Part shown: in pieces, positions 41,173 through 49,417 of the stretch
How the letters are laid out: each line of letters starts with the position of its first letter
How positions within the stretch are numbered: position 1 is the first letter of the stretch
DNA from: Nocardioides cavernae
GTDB taxonomy: Bacteria; Actinomycetota; Actinomycetes; Propionibacteriales; Nocardioidaceae
NCBI RefSeq assembly: GCF_013410035.1
Contig: NZ_JACCBW010000002.1
Coordinates: forward strand, 1 to 64,000
DNA: 64,000 bases
Reading direction: 5' to 3'
The notes under the pieces: generated by a model
Databases searched by the model: none
What the model saw: only the letters and a program-made list of their open reading frames with translations
Told to the model about the DNA's origin: nothing
Translations under genes and position numbers: made by a program

Positions 41173-41964
41173 TCAGCCGCAGCAGGGGTCGAAGCGGAAG
41201 CCCACGCCGCGGATCGTGCGGATCCACTCGTTGCCCGCGCGCGCCTTGCGCAGCTTGCGGCGCAGGTTGGCCAGGTGGACGTCGACGACGTGCGTGCTGT
41301 CCGGGACGAAGTCGCTGGCCCAGACGGCGCGCATGAGGTCCTCGCGCGGGACCACCACGCCCGGGTTGCTGACCAGGTGTGCGAGCAGGTCGAACTCGGT
41401 GCGCGTCAGGTCGAGCTCCGAGCCGTCCACGCGCACCTCGCGGGCACCGCGGTTGAGGGTGAGGTCGTCGCAGCCGAGCGGGTCGGTGGGCAGGGGCTGG
41501 GGCTGCGCGGGCTGCGCCTCCGCGACGGCCGTCCGCGGGACGGGCGGGACGACCGTGCCGGCTGCCGGACCGGCCGACGGTGCCACGTCGGTGGAGCGCG
41601 GGCGGCGGAACAGCGCGGCGACCCGTGCCTGCAGCTCGCGGATCGAGAACGGCTTGACCAGGTAGTCGTCCGCGCCGACCTCGAGCCCGATCAGGCGGTC
41701 CACCTCGGCCGTGCGACCGCTGATCACGATGATGTAGCAGTCGCTGACGGTGCGGATCTGGCGGCAGACCTCGACGCCGTCGATGTCGGGCAGCGTCATG
41801 TCGAGGGTGACCAGGTCGGGGCGGCCCTCACCGATCAGGGTCAGCGCGTGCGCACCGGTCTGGGCGACCTGGACGTCGAAGCCGGCCAGGTCGAGCAGCT
41901 TGGAGATGGCGTCGCCGACATCGCGGTCGTCCTCGACGACCACGGCTGTGCGTGCGTTCATCAT
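41173..41964 (-). CDS. OmpR-family response regulator, orphan
   Basis: Protein of 263 aa. Receiver domain with phosphorylated Asp55 (LVTLDMTLPD), conserved Ser/Thr in VISGRTAEV and Lys in DYLVKPFS, so phosphorylation-competent. A proline/alanine-rich linker of about 40 residues precedes the OmpR winged helix (LTRTEFDLLAHLVSNPGVVV; VVDVHLANLRRKLRKARAGN). It ends CCG. ATG 41964 is preferred, with GGGAGC seven bases upstream; a TTG at 41979 is possible. It converges on the ABC exporter operon, 6 bp from its end. No histidine kinase is present. Confidence 0.9.
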   Translation of the reverse strand: MMNARTAVVVEDDRDVGDAISKLLDLAGFDVQVAQTGAHALTLIGEGRPDLVTLDMTLPDIDGVEVCRQIRTVSDCYIIVISGRTAEVDRLIGLEVGADDYLVKPFSIRELQARVAALFRRPRSTDVAPSAGPAAGTVVPPVPRTAVAEAQPAQPQPLPTDPLGCDDLTLNRGAREVRVDGSELDLTRTEFDLLAHLVSNPGVVVPREDLMRAVWASDFVPDSTHVVDVHLANLRRKLRKARAGNEWIRTIRGVGFRFDPCCG

Positions 41965-42150
41965 CAGTGCTGCTCCCAAGTTGATTCGTCATCTACCCGG
42001 CCGCGCCCTCGTCGAAACCTCGGACGGACGGCGGCGGGCACGGGCGACCCGCTGCCGATCGTAGGCGGCAGCGGGTAGCCGAGAGGTCGATCGCCGCAGG
42101 CGCGGCCGCCCGCGTGCGGGCGTGTGGCCGGGACGTCGTGCGGAGTCCGC

Positions 42151-42987
42151 TCAGAAGTCGAGGCCGCGGGCCCAGTCCTCGGAGTCGATGCGCGCCACCA
42201 GGTAGGGCCCACCGCCGGCGCGCCGGTCCTGCGGACCGCTGCCCTCGCGGTCCATCCGGTAGCCGATGCCGCGGATCGTGTGGATCCAGGTGGCGTCGGA
42301 GTGGCGGCGCAGCTTGCCCCGGAGGTTGGCGACGTGCACGTCCACGAGGTGGTGGTCGTGGGTGAGCGCGCTGCTCCAGATCGCCAGCACCATCTCCTCG
42401 CGGGTGCAGACCCGGGAGAGGTGGGTGGCGAGGTACTCGAGGACGTCGTACTCGATGCGGGTGAGCTCGACGATGGTGCCGTCGACCTGCACCTCGCGCC
42501 GCGCCGAGTTGATCACGAGGCCCGCTCCCGCGGAGATCGTGCTCGGCTCGTCGGAGGGTTGCGAGGGGCTGGGCACGTGCGGCGCGGCCTGGCTCGCGGG
42601 CTCCTCGGCCGCGGCCCCGGACCGCGGGCGGCGGAAGAGGGCGGCCACGCGGGCGCGGAGCTCGCGGGGGGAGAACGGCTTGAGCACGAAGTCGTCGGCG
42701 CCCACCTCGAGGCCGATGAGCTTGTCGACCTCGTCGGAGCGCGCCGACACGATCACGATGTAGCAGTCGCTCGTCTCACGGATCCGCCGGCAGACCTCGA
42801 TGCCGTCCATGTGCGGCAGGGTCAGGTCGAGCGTGACCAGGTCCGGCGGGTCGGCGGCGGCGGCACTGACCGCCTCGCGGCCGTCGCGCGCCGAGGTCAC
42901 CCGGAAACCCGCCCCCTCCAGGGTCTCCACCAGCGCCGACGAGATGTCCGGATCGTCCTCGACGACCAACGCATGTAGCTCTTGCAC
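42151..42987 (-). CDS. OmpR-family response regulator, orphan
   Basis: Protein of 278 aa, paralogue of the regulator just downstream (163 bp between). Phosphorylated Asp54 (LVTLDLTLPHMDG), VSARSDEV and DDFVLKPFS are intact. The linker (SGAAAEEPASQAAPHVPSPS) is again proline-rich, then the winged helix (LTRIEYDVLEYLATHLSRVC; LVDVHVANLRGKLRRHSDAT). GTG 42987 lies six bases after GGGGG. Tandem response regulators without a kinase suggest a shared distant kinase or phosphorylation-independent use. Confidence 0.9.
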   Translation of the reverse strand: MQELHALVVEDDPDISSALVETLEGAGFRVTSARDGREAVSAAAADPPDLVTLDLTLPHMDGIEVCRRIRETSDCYIVIVSARSDEVDKLIGLEVGADDFVLKPFSPRELRARVAALFRRPRSGAAAEEPASQAAPHVPSPSQPSDEPSTISAGAGLVINSARREVQVDGTIVELTRIEYDVLEYLATHLSRVCTREEMVLAIWSSALTHDHHLVDVHVANLRGKLRRHSDATWIHTIRGIGYRMDREGSGPQDRRAGGGPYLVARIDSEDWARGLDF

Positions 42988-43179
42988 GTCAAACCCCCAC
43001 TGAAGCGAAGGCAAGGGCCCCACGCCCCCGCCGTGGCGCCACCCGATCGGCGTCAGTTGATGTTAGTGCCACCAACCGTCCAGACCTAGCGAAGTTCTGT
43101 CCTGTGGATTTCCTGTCTAGACCACCTGTTTTGACGGATTCCTACGGTCTTGAGAGGTCCCCACCGCGTTTTCCGTGGC

Positions 43180-44088
43180 TCACGAGAGGTCGATCGCGCG
43201 ATTGACCCAGATGCTGTCTGCGACCATCCCCACCCGTTCGTAGAGGCCGAGGGCTCCGGTGCGCGAGTCGGTGCTCAGCTCGGACGTCGTGGTGCCGTGC
43301 GCCCGGGCCTGGGCGAACGAGTCGACGAGGAGGACCTGGGCCAGGCCGCGGTTGCGCTGGTCGGCCCGCACGGCGAGCCGGTCGACGTACCCCGTGCGGC
43401 CGTTGTCCGACACCAGCACGAGCGAGACGCCCACGACGTCACCGTCGGGGTCGACGACGACCCGGAGGTTCCAGGGCTCGAAGCCGGGGCGTCCCGTCGT
43501 CGTCGCCTCGAAGTCCTCGAACGGCTCGCGGTCGCGTGCGGACCACTCCAGGAAGGCGTCCTCGAGCACGTCGTGCACGGCGCGGAGCTCACCCGGCTCG
43601 GCCGTACGCACGGCGTAGCCCGCGGGCAGCTCGCGCTCGGGGATCGTCGCCCCCTCCGGCAGCTTGAGCACCCAGCTCGTCCAGCGGACCCGGAATCCCA
43701 GCCCCTCGAGCAGCCGGTCGCCCGGCGAGCCCTGCGGCACCGGCATGCCGATGACCGGCGAGCCGAGGCGGCGGCCGAGGTCCTGGAGCCAGGTGGCCAG
43801 CCACGTCCCGATCCCGCGGCCGCGGTGGCTGGGCAGCACGGCGGTGTCGGCGCGGTCGACGCCCATCAGCTCGGCGTACGCGACGAGGGTCTCACCGTCC
43901 CAGACGCCGATCGAGCGGCCGGCGAGGTCGTGGCTGGGTCTGGCCCAGTCGCTGACGATGTCGGCCTCCTCGATCGCGACCTCGCCGATGTCCGCCTGCT
44001 CCTGCGCGGCCATGAGGACGAAGACGGCGTGGGCGTCGGACTTCTGGAGCGGGCGCGTGGTGAGGCCGCCGGGAACGGGATCGGGCAT
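43180..44088 (-). CDS. GNAT-family N-acetyltransferase with two GNAT domains
   Basis: Protein of about 302 aa. The N-terminal half has a weak acetyl-CoA site (VLPSHRGRGIGTWLATWLQD near residue 86-105) and the C-terminal half a second one (AVRADQRNRGLAQVLLVDSF), so two tandem GNAT folds as in mycothiol synthase-like and antibiotic-modifying proteins. Substrate is unknown. ATG 44088 is preferred; an in-frame GTG at 44109 would add seven residues. Divergent from the DEAD-box helicase gene 93 bp away. Confidence 0.8.
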   Translation of the reverse strand: MPDPVPGGLTTRPLQKSDAHAVFVLMAAQEQADIGEVAIEEADIVSDWARPSHDLAGRSIGVWDGETLVAYAELMGVDRADTAVLPSHRGRGIGTWLATWLQDLGRRLGSPVIGMPVPQGSPGDRLLEGLGFRVRWTSWVLKLPEGATIPERELPAGYAVRTAEPGELRAVHDVLEDAFLEWSARDREPFEDFEATTTGRPGFEPWNLRVVVDPDGDVVGVSLVLVSDNGRTGYVDRLAVRADQRNRGLAQVLLVDSFAQARAHGTTTSELSTDSRTGALGLYERVGMVADSIWVNRAIDLS

Positions 44089-44181
44089 GGCAGGAGTGTG
44101 CTTGCTCACGTGGCGGCCTGTCGCGTGGTTATCCGCGCCCGCGGAATGACGCGTTCACCCGTGAGGCCCTACCGTTGGAGG

Positions 44182-45936
44182 GTGAGTGAAGAGCACCCCG
44201 ACCCGGCCACGTCCCAGGGGCCTGACCAGACGTTCTCCGACCTCGGCCTCGCGCCCGAGGTCCTCAAGGCGCTGGCCGACGTGGGCTACGAGACCCCCTC
44301 GCAGATCCAGGCGCTGACCATCCCGCCGCTCCTCGAGGGCCGCCACGTGGTCGGCCTCGCCCAGACCGGCACCGGCAAGACCGCCGCGTTCGCCCTGCCG
44401 ATCCTGTCCCAGCTCGACTTCTCCCAGAAGACGCCGCAGGCGCTCGTGCTGGCGCCCACGCGCGAGCTCGCGCTGCAGGTGTCGGAGGCGTTCGAGAAGT
44501 ACGCCGCGCACATGAAGGGCGTCCGGGTCCTGCCGATCTACGGCGGCCAGGGCTACGGCGTCCAGCTCTCCGCGCTACGCCGCGGCGTCCACGTCGTGGT
44601 GGGCACCCCCGGCCGGATCATGGACCACCTCGAGAAGGGCACGCTCGACCTCTCCGAGCTCCGCTTCCTGGTCCTCGACGAGGCCGACGAGATGCTCAAG
44701 ATGGGCTTCGCCGAGGACGTCGAGACGATCCTGGCCGACACCCCCGACGACAAGCACGTCGCGCTGTTCTCCGCCACGATGCCGGCGCAGATCCGCCGCA
44801 TCTCGAAGAAGTACCTCGCCGACCCGGTCGAGATCACGGTCAAGAACAAGACCACGACGTCGTCCACCATCACCCAGCGCTACCTGATCGTGTCGTACCC
44901 CCAGAAGGTCGACGCCCTCACGCGCATCCTCGAGGTGGAGAACTTCGAGGGGATGATCGTGTTCGTCCGCACCAAGAACGAGACGGAGACGCTCGCCGAG
45001 AAGCTGCGGGCCCGTGGCTACTCCGCGATGGCGATCAACGGCGACGTGGCCCAGGTGCAGCGCGAGCGCACGGTCAACCAGCTCAAGGCCGGCAAGCTCG
45101 ACATCCTCGTCGCCACCGACGTCGCCGCCCGCGGCCTCGACGTCGAGCGGATCAGCCACGTCGTCAACTACGACATCCCGACCGACACCGAGTCGTACGT
45201 CCACCGCATCGGCCGCACCGGCCGCGCCGGGCGCAGCGGCGACTCGATCGCCTTCGTCACCCCGCGCGAGCGCCACCTGCTCCGCGCCATCGAGAAGGCC
45301 ACCCGCCAGCCGCTGACCCAGATGCAGCTGCCGACCGTCGACGACGTCAACGCCACCCGGCTCTCGCGCTTCGACGACCAGATCACCGAGGCGCTGACCC
45401 AGCCCGAGCGGATCGACTTCTTCCGCGACGTGGTCTCCCACTACGTGAACGCGCACGACGTGTCCGAGGTCGACGTCGCCGCGGCGCTCGCCGCGGTGAT
45501 GCACGGCGAGCAGCCGCTGCTGCTCGACCCGGAGCCCGAGCCGCGCCAGCGGTCCTTCGAGGAGCGCGGCACCCACGCCGGCAAGGCCGACCGTGGCCCG
45601 CGCGAGTCCCGCAGCGGCGCGCCGATGGCGGCGTACCGCATCGAGGTCGGCAAGCGGCACAAGGTGGAGCCGCGCCAGATCGTGGGTGCCCTGGCCAACG
45701 AGGGCGGCCTGTCGCGCGGCGACTTCGGCTACATCTCCATCAAGCCGGACTTCTCCGTCGTCGAGCTGCCGGCCGACCTGCCCGCCGGCACCCTCGACCG
45801 CCTCGCCGGGACGCGGATCTCGGGCAAGCTCATCGAGATCAAGCCCGACAACGGCCCCTTCCGCGGCCGCCCCGGCGGTGGTCACCGCAAGGGCGGCTCG
45901 GGTGGTGGCTACAAGGGGAAGCGACCGCGCGACTGA
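44182..45936 (+). CDS. DEAD-box ATP-dependent RNA helicase
   Basis: Protein of 584 aa. Q motif, Walker A LAQTGTGKTAAF, DEAD, SAT in LFSATMPAQI, and the arginine-finger motif HRIGRTGRAGR are all present. After the helicase core there is a DbpA-type RNA-binding domain (YRIEVGKRHKVEPRQIVGAL; GYISIKPDFSVVELPADLP) and a Gly/Lys-rich tail (GRPGGGHRKGGSGGGYKGKR). It is a DeaD/CsdA-like helicase that remodels structured RNA during ribosome assembly and cold growth. GTG 44182 follows TTGGAGG. The upstream extension of the frame covers the GNAT gene in reverse and is not used. Confidence 0.93.
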   Translation: MSEEHPDPATSQGPDQTFSDLGLAPEVLKALADVGYETPSQIQALTIPPLLEGRHVVGLAQTGTGKTAAFALPILSQLDFSQKTPQALVLAPTRELALQVSEAFEKYAAHMKGVRVLPIYGGQGYGVQLSALRRGVHVVVGTPGRIMDHLEKGTLDLSELRFLVLDEADEMLKMGFAEDVETILADTPDDKHVALFSATMPAQIRRISKKYLADPVEITVKNKTTTSSTITQRYLIVSYPQKVDALTRILEVENFEGMIVFVRTKNETETLAEKLRARGYSAMAINGDVAQVQRERTVNQLKAGKLDILVATDVAARGLDVERISHVVNYDIPTDTESYVHRIGRTGRAGRSGDSIAFVTPRERHLLRAIEKATRQPLTQMQLPTVDDVNATRLSRFDDQITEALTQPERIDFFRDVVSHYVNAHDVSEVDVAAALAAVMHGEQPLLLDPEPEPRQRSFEERGTHAGKADRGPRESRSGAPMAAYRIEVGKRHKVEPRQIVGALANEGGLSRGDFGYISIKPDFSVVELPADLPAGTLDRLAGTRISGKLIEIKPDNGPFRGRPGGGHRKGGSGGGYKGKRPRD

Positions 45937-45979
45937 GGGTGGATCCCTCCAGGCATCTCGGGTGCGAAGCAGGTACGCC

Positions 45980-46011
45980 GAAGCCCCGCCGGCTGCTGCC
46001 GACGGGGCTTC
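45980..46011. terminator. Bidirectional hairpin between helicase and YceI genes
   Basis: GAAGCCCCG (45980-45988) pairs with CGGGGCTTC (46003-46011) around a 14-nt loop. It lies between the convergent stops at 45936 and 46045 and can serve both. Confidence 0.8.
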
Positions 46012-46044
46012 GATGGGTGCTCTGCTCGCCTGGGCGAGCGCGGC

Positions 46045-46614
46045 TCAGGCGCTCTGGATCGCCGAGACGTCGAACTCGAGCTTGATCTTGTCGGAGACGA
46101 GGACGCCGCCGGTCTCGAGCGCGGCATTCCAGGTGAGGCCCCAGTCCTTGCGGTTGATGGTGGTCTCGCCCTCGAAGCCGACGCGGACGTTGCCGAAGGG
46201 GTCGCGGGCCGAGCCGGTCTGCTCGAACTCGATGGTGACGGGCTTGGTGACGTCCTTGATGGTCAGGTCGCCGGTGATGGTCCAGTCGTTGCCGTCGCGC
46301 TTCACGTCGGTGGAGGTGAAGGTGATGGAGGGGTAGGTCTCGGCGTCGAAGAAGTCGCCGGACTTGAGGTGGCCGTCGCGGTCCGCGGTGCCGGACTCGA
46401 TCGAGGCGACGTCGATGGAGAGGTCGACCTTCGAGGCCGACGGGTTGGCCTCGTCGATGGTCGCGGTGCCGTTGAACGAGCTGAACTGGCCGCGCACCTT
46501 GGTCACCATCGCGTGCCGCGCCACGAAGCCGAGACGGCTGTGGGTCACGTCGAGGGTGTAGTCGCCGCTGATGTCGTCGATGGCGGTGGTGGGGGCGTCG
46601 AAACCGGTGGTCAT
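46045..46614 (-). CDS. YceI-family lipid-binding protein
   Basis: Protein of 189 aa, lipocalin-like YceI fold: GDYTLDVTHSRLGFVARHAM at residues 17-36, then VRGQFSSFNGTATID, WTITGDLTIKDVTKPVTIE and a C-terminal FDVSAIQ. YceI proteins bind isoprenoid or fatty-acid chains, and relatives are induced by acid or membrane stress. No signal peptide is visible, so it is probably cytoplasmic, as in many actinobacteria. An operator-like dyad precedes it (46643-46660). Confidence 0.92.
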   Translation of the reverse strand: MTTGFDAPTTAIDDISGDYTLDVTHSRLGFVARHAMVTKVRGQFSSFNGTATIDEANPSASKVDLSIDVASIESGTADRDGHLKSGDFFDAETYPSITFTSTDVKRDGNDWTITGDLTIKDVTKPVTIEFEQTGSARDPFGNVRVGFEGETTINRKDWGLTWNAALETGGVLVSDKIKLEFDVSAIQSA

Positions 46615-46642
46615 GAGAGAACTCCTGGGAGAGAGCGATGAT

Positions 46643-46660
46643 TGGTAGAACTTTCAACCA
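46643..46660. promoter_or_regulatory. Operator-like dyad upstream of the YceI gene
   Basis: TGGTAGAACTTTCAACCA, pairing at 7 of 9 positions, located 28-46 bp upstream of the start codon. The TTGAAAG core is typical of MarR-type operators; the TTCAACCA end is shared with the dyad upstream of the CE1758-type gene (16265-16290). Confidence 0.5.
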
Positions 46661-46731
46661 TCCTAACGGATCGGGTCCCGGATGCATTCCCGATCAGCGT
46701 GATCTTTTTCCGGCACCCGTGAAATGGGAGC

Positions 46732-46760
46732 GAGCCACGCCCCCAGCCGGGGCGTGGCTC
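46732..46760 (-). terminator. Hairpin terminator after the 41-aa gene
   Basis: GAGCCACGCCCC (46732-46743) pairs perfectly with GGGGCGTGGCTC (46749-46760), 5-nt loop. It lies 26 bp past the stop of the small gene at 46787-46912 on the minus strand. Confidence 0.75.
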
Positions 46761-46786
46761 GATCGTGGCGTCGTGCTGGTGCGCTC

Positions 46787-46912
46787 TCAGGCGGCCTGGG
46801 TGGAGACCGCCGGTGCGACGGACCAGCGTGCCTCCATGCGGGTGCGACCCGACGCATCCGTGACGGCGACCCAGCTGCACTCCGGGGTCCCGGACATCGA
46901 CTGCTTGCTCAT
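46787..46912 (-). CDS. Conserved-looking 41-aa small protein
   Basis: Starts at ATG 46912 with a strong ribosome site (GGGAGGTG, about five bases upstream) and a probable -10 TATCTT further up, and ends before a perfect hairpin terminator. The product begins MSKQSMSGTPECSWVAVTDA and ends in SVAPAVSTQAA, with one Cys and two Trp. It has its own complete expression signals, so it is more likely a real small gene than a chance frame. No family or function is known to me. Confidence 0.65.
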   Translation of the reverse strand: MSKQSMSGTPECSWVAVTDASGRTRMEARWSVAPAVSTQAA

Positions 46913-47159
46913 GTGACACCTCCCGTTCACTTTCTGTTCACCCAAGATAGCACATCCCCACTGACGCACCACCGCCTCGCTCATGGACCAGCGGCTCCCC
47001 ACCACTGGGAGGCGCTGCGGCTCACCAAGGCCGCCGTTCTCCTCCACCGACGGGGAACGGTCACGAGAGAACAAGCGCGCCGAGACGCGGCGGTTGCACT
47101 TCTTGCCCGATTTCGGGCAGGAACTTGCCGTTCGTATATCTGGGGTTCATGCTCGTCCG

Positions 47160-47420
47160 GTGCCCGACCCCGCGCTCGTCGCCCACGTCGTCGCCACCAC
47201 CTCGCTGACGCCGGGTGAGGCGACGAGGGTGATCGAGGACGTGGTCGCCTTCCACGCCCAGCCCGTGGAGGCGTACGTCCGGATGCGCCACGCGCAGCTG
47301 AGGACGTACGGCGCACGGAACCCCGAGATCTTCGCGCGCATCGCCGAGGAGCTCGCCGAGCGCGTGGTCGCGCCGCCGGACCTCTCCGAGCGGCAGCTGC
47401 GCCGGATGATCTACGGATAG
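47160..47420 (+). CDS. Hypothetical small helical protein
   Basis: Protein of 86 aa starting at GTG 47160: VPDPALVAHVVATTSLTPGE followed by ATRVIEDVVAFHAQPVEAYV and a basic C-terminus (SERQLRRMIYG). It looks all-helical, without membrane segments. It ends 15 bp before glmS and may be co-transcribed with it. The upstream 59 codons of the open frame are rich in Arg/Thr and are not expected to be coding. A TATATC at about 47136 could be a -10. Similar short proteins precede glmS in related actinobacteria, as far as I recall. Confidence 0.65.
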   Translation: MPDPALVAHVVATTSLTPGEATRVIEDVVAFHAQPVEAYVRMRHAQLRTYGARNPEIFARIAEELAERVVAPPDLSERQLRRMIYG

Positions 47421-47435
47421 GGAGAACCCACCCAC

Positions 47436-49259
47436 ATGTGCGGAATCGTCGGCTACATCGGCCGCCAGGAGGCGGCCCCGGTCGTCCTCGAGGGACTGAC
47501 CCGGCTCGAGCACCGCGGCTACGACTCGGCCGGCGTCGCCGTGCTGGGCGGTCGCGGGATCCGGGTCGCCAAGCAGGCCGGCCGGGTCCGCGACCTGACC
47601 GGCGCGCTCCCGAAGCGGTTCGCCGGCACCACGGGCATCGGACACACCCGGTGGGCGACCCACGGACCCGCGACGGACCTCAACGCCCACCCGCACACCG
47701 ACTCCGCGGGCCGGGTCGCCGTCGTGCACAACGGCATCATCGACAACTCCGCCGCGCTGCGGGCCGAGCTGACCGACGCAGGCGTCGAGCTGGCCAGCGA
47801 CACCGACACGGAGGTGATCGCCCACCTGGTCGCGCGCAGCGACGCCGACACCCTGGAGGGCAAGGTCCGCGACACGTTGCGCGCCGTCGTCGGGACGTAC
47901 GGCCTCGCCGTGCTCCACGCCGACTTCCCCGACCGCATCGTCGTCGCGCGCAACGGCAGCCCGCTCGTGGTCGGGGTGGGTGACAAGGAGATTTACGTCG
48001 CCTCCGACCTCGCCGCGATCGTGCGCCACACGACGACGGTCGCGATGCTCGACGACGGTGAGATGGCGACCGTGACGGCGGCCGGCTTCACCACCATGCG
48101 CCACACCGACCTCACCTCGACCGGCAAGACGGCGGCCGAGGTCGACGTCGACGCTGCGGCGTACGACGCGGGCGAGCACGAGTCGTACATGCGCAAGGAG
48201 ATCCTCGAGCAGCCGACGACCGCCCAGGCGGTGCTGCGCGGACGGCTCGACGAGCGCTTCGGGACCGCCCACCTCGGCGGACTCGACATGGACGCGCGCG
48301 ACCTGCGCGCCGTGCGGCGGGTCAAGATCCTCGGCTGCGGCTCGGCCTACTACGTCGGCCAGATGGGCGCGGCGCTCATCGAGGAGCTCGCCCGCATCCC
48401 GGCCGACGCGGAGGCGGCGAGCGAGTTCCGCTACCGCGACCCGGTCATCGAGCCGGACACGCTCTACGTCGCGGTGAGCCAGTCCGGGGAGACCATCGAC
48501 ACCCTGCTCGCCGTGCAGGAGGTACGCCGCAAGGGCGGGCGCTGCGTGGGGCTGGTCAACGTCGTCGGCTCGGCGATCGCCCGCGAGTGCGACGGCGGCA
48601 TCTACCTCCACGCGGGGCCCGAGGTCGCGGTCGCCAGCACCAAGGCGCTGACCAACATGTTCCTCGGCTTCGCCCTGCTCGCCCTCCAGCTCGGCCGGGT
48701 GCGTGACCTCTCGATCGCCGACGGCAAGCGGCTCGTCGCCGGACTCGAGAGGCTGCCGGGCCAGATCGAGGAGGTGCTCGCGGGCGAGGACGACCTGGTC
48801 GAGGTCGCACAGCAGCTGGCGGAGGCGCGCAGCCTCTTCTTCATCGGTCGCGTGCGCGGCTTTCCCGTCGCCCGCGAGGGCGCGCAGAAGTTCAAGGAGA
48901 TCAGCTACCGCCACGCCGAGGCCTACCAGACCTCCGAGCTCAAGCACGGCCCGCTCGCGCTCATCGACCCGGAGGTCCCGACCGTGGCGCTGGTCCCGGC
49001 CGACGAGCTCGCCGAGCGCAACATCGGCGCGCTGCACGAGATCGACGCACGGCAGGGCCCGCTGGTCGTCGTCACCCACCCGGAGGTCGACCTCGGGGAG
49101 ATCGCCGCGCGCCGCATCGACGTCCCGCGCAACGAGCCCGAGCTCGACCCGATCCTGCTGACGATCCCGCTCCAGCTGCTGGCGTACCACGCCGCGCTGC
49201 ACCTCGGCCACGACATCGACAAGCCGCGGAACCTCGCCAAGTCGGTCACCGTCGAGTAG
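47436..49259 (+). CDS. glmS: Glutamine--fructose-6-phosphate aminotransferase (isomerising)
   Basis: Protein of 607 aa that makes glucosamine-6-phosphate from fructose-6-phosphate and glutamine, the first step to UDP-GlcNAc for cell wall. Cys2 (MCGIVGYIG) is the amidotransferase nucleophile after Met removal; HRGYDSAG and GHTRWATHG belong to the glutamine site. SIS domains lie near 285-420 and 455-595 (ILGCGSAYYVGQMGAALIEE; SQSGETIDTL; STKALTN). The C-terminus DKPRNLAKSVTVE is typical. Starts 15 bp after the small gene upstream. Confidence 0.97.
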   Translation: MCGIVGYIGRQEAAPVVLEGLTRLEHRGYDSAGVAVLGGRGIRVAKQAGRVRDLTGALPKRFAGTTGIGHTRWATHGPATDLNAHPHTDSAGRVAVVHNGIIDNSAALRAELTDAGVELASDTDTEVIAHLVARSDADTLEGKVRDTLRAVVGTYGLAVLHADFPDRIVVARNGSPLVVGVGDKEIYVASDLAAIVRHTTTVAMLDDGEMATVTAAGFTTMRHTDLTSTGKTAAEVDVDAAAYDAGEHESYMRKEILEQPTTAQAVLRGRLDERFGTAHLGGLDMDARDLRAVRRVKILGCGSAYYVGQMGAALIEELARIPADAEAASEFRYRDPVIEPDTLYVAVSQSGETIDTLLAVQEVRRKGGRCVGLVNVVGSAIARECDGGIYLHAGPEVAVASTKALTNMFLGFALLALQLGRVRDLSIADGKRLVAGLERLPGQIEEVLAGEDDLVEVAQQLAEARSLFFIGRVRGFPVAREGAQKFKEISYRHAEAYQTSELKHGPLALIDPEVPTVALVPADELAERNIGALHEIDARQGPLVVVTHPEVDLGEIAARRIDVPRNEPELDPILLTIPLQLLAYHAALHLGHDIDKPRNLAKSVTVE

Positions 49260-49283
49260 CCCACGGGCCCGGAGATGGACTGG

Positions 49284-49317
49284 GCGCCCCTTGCCGCATG
49301 GGGTCGGCAAGGGGCGC
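49284..49317. terminator. Strong hairpin after glmS
   Basis: GCGCCCCTTGCCG (49284-49296) pairs perfectly with CGGCAAGGGGCGC (49305-49317), 8-nt loop. It sits between the convergent ends of glmS and glpD and can terminate both. Confidence 0.85.
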
Positions 49318-49417
49318 GCCGTGGAGAACCTTCCCACCCGCCCGACGTCCTGTCCGAGCTTCCTCCGAAACTCGGGGCGATTTTGCTGTCGCCTTGATCA
49401 CCCGTGGTCGAGAGGGC

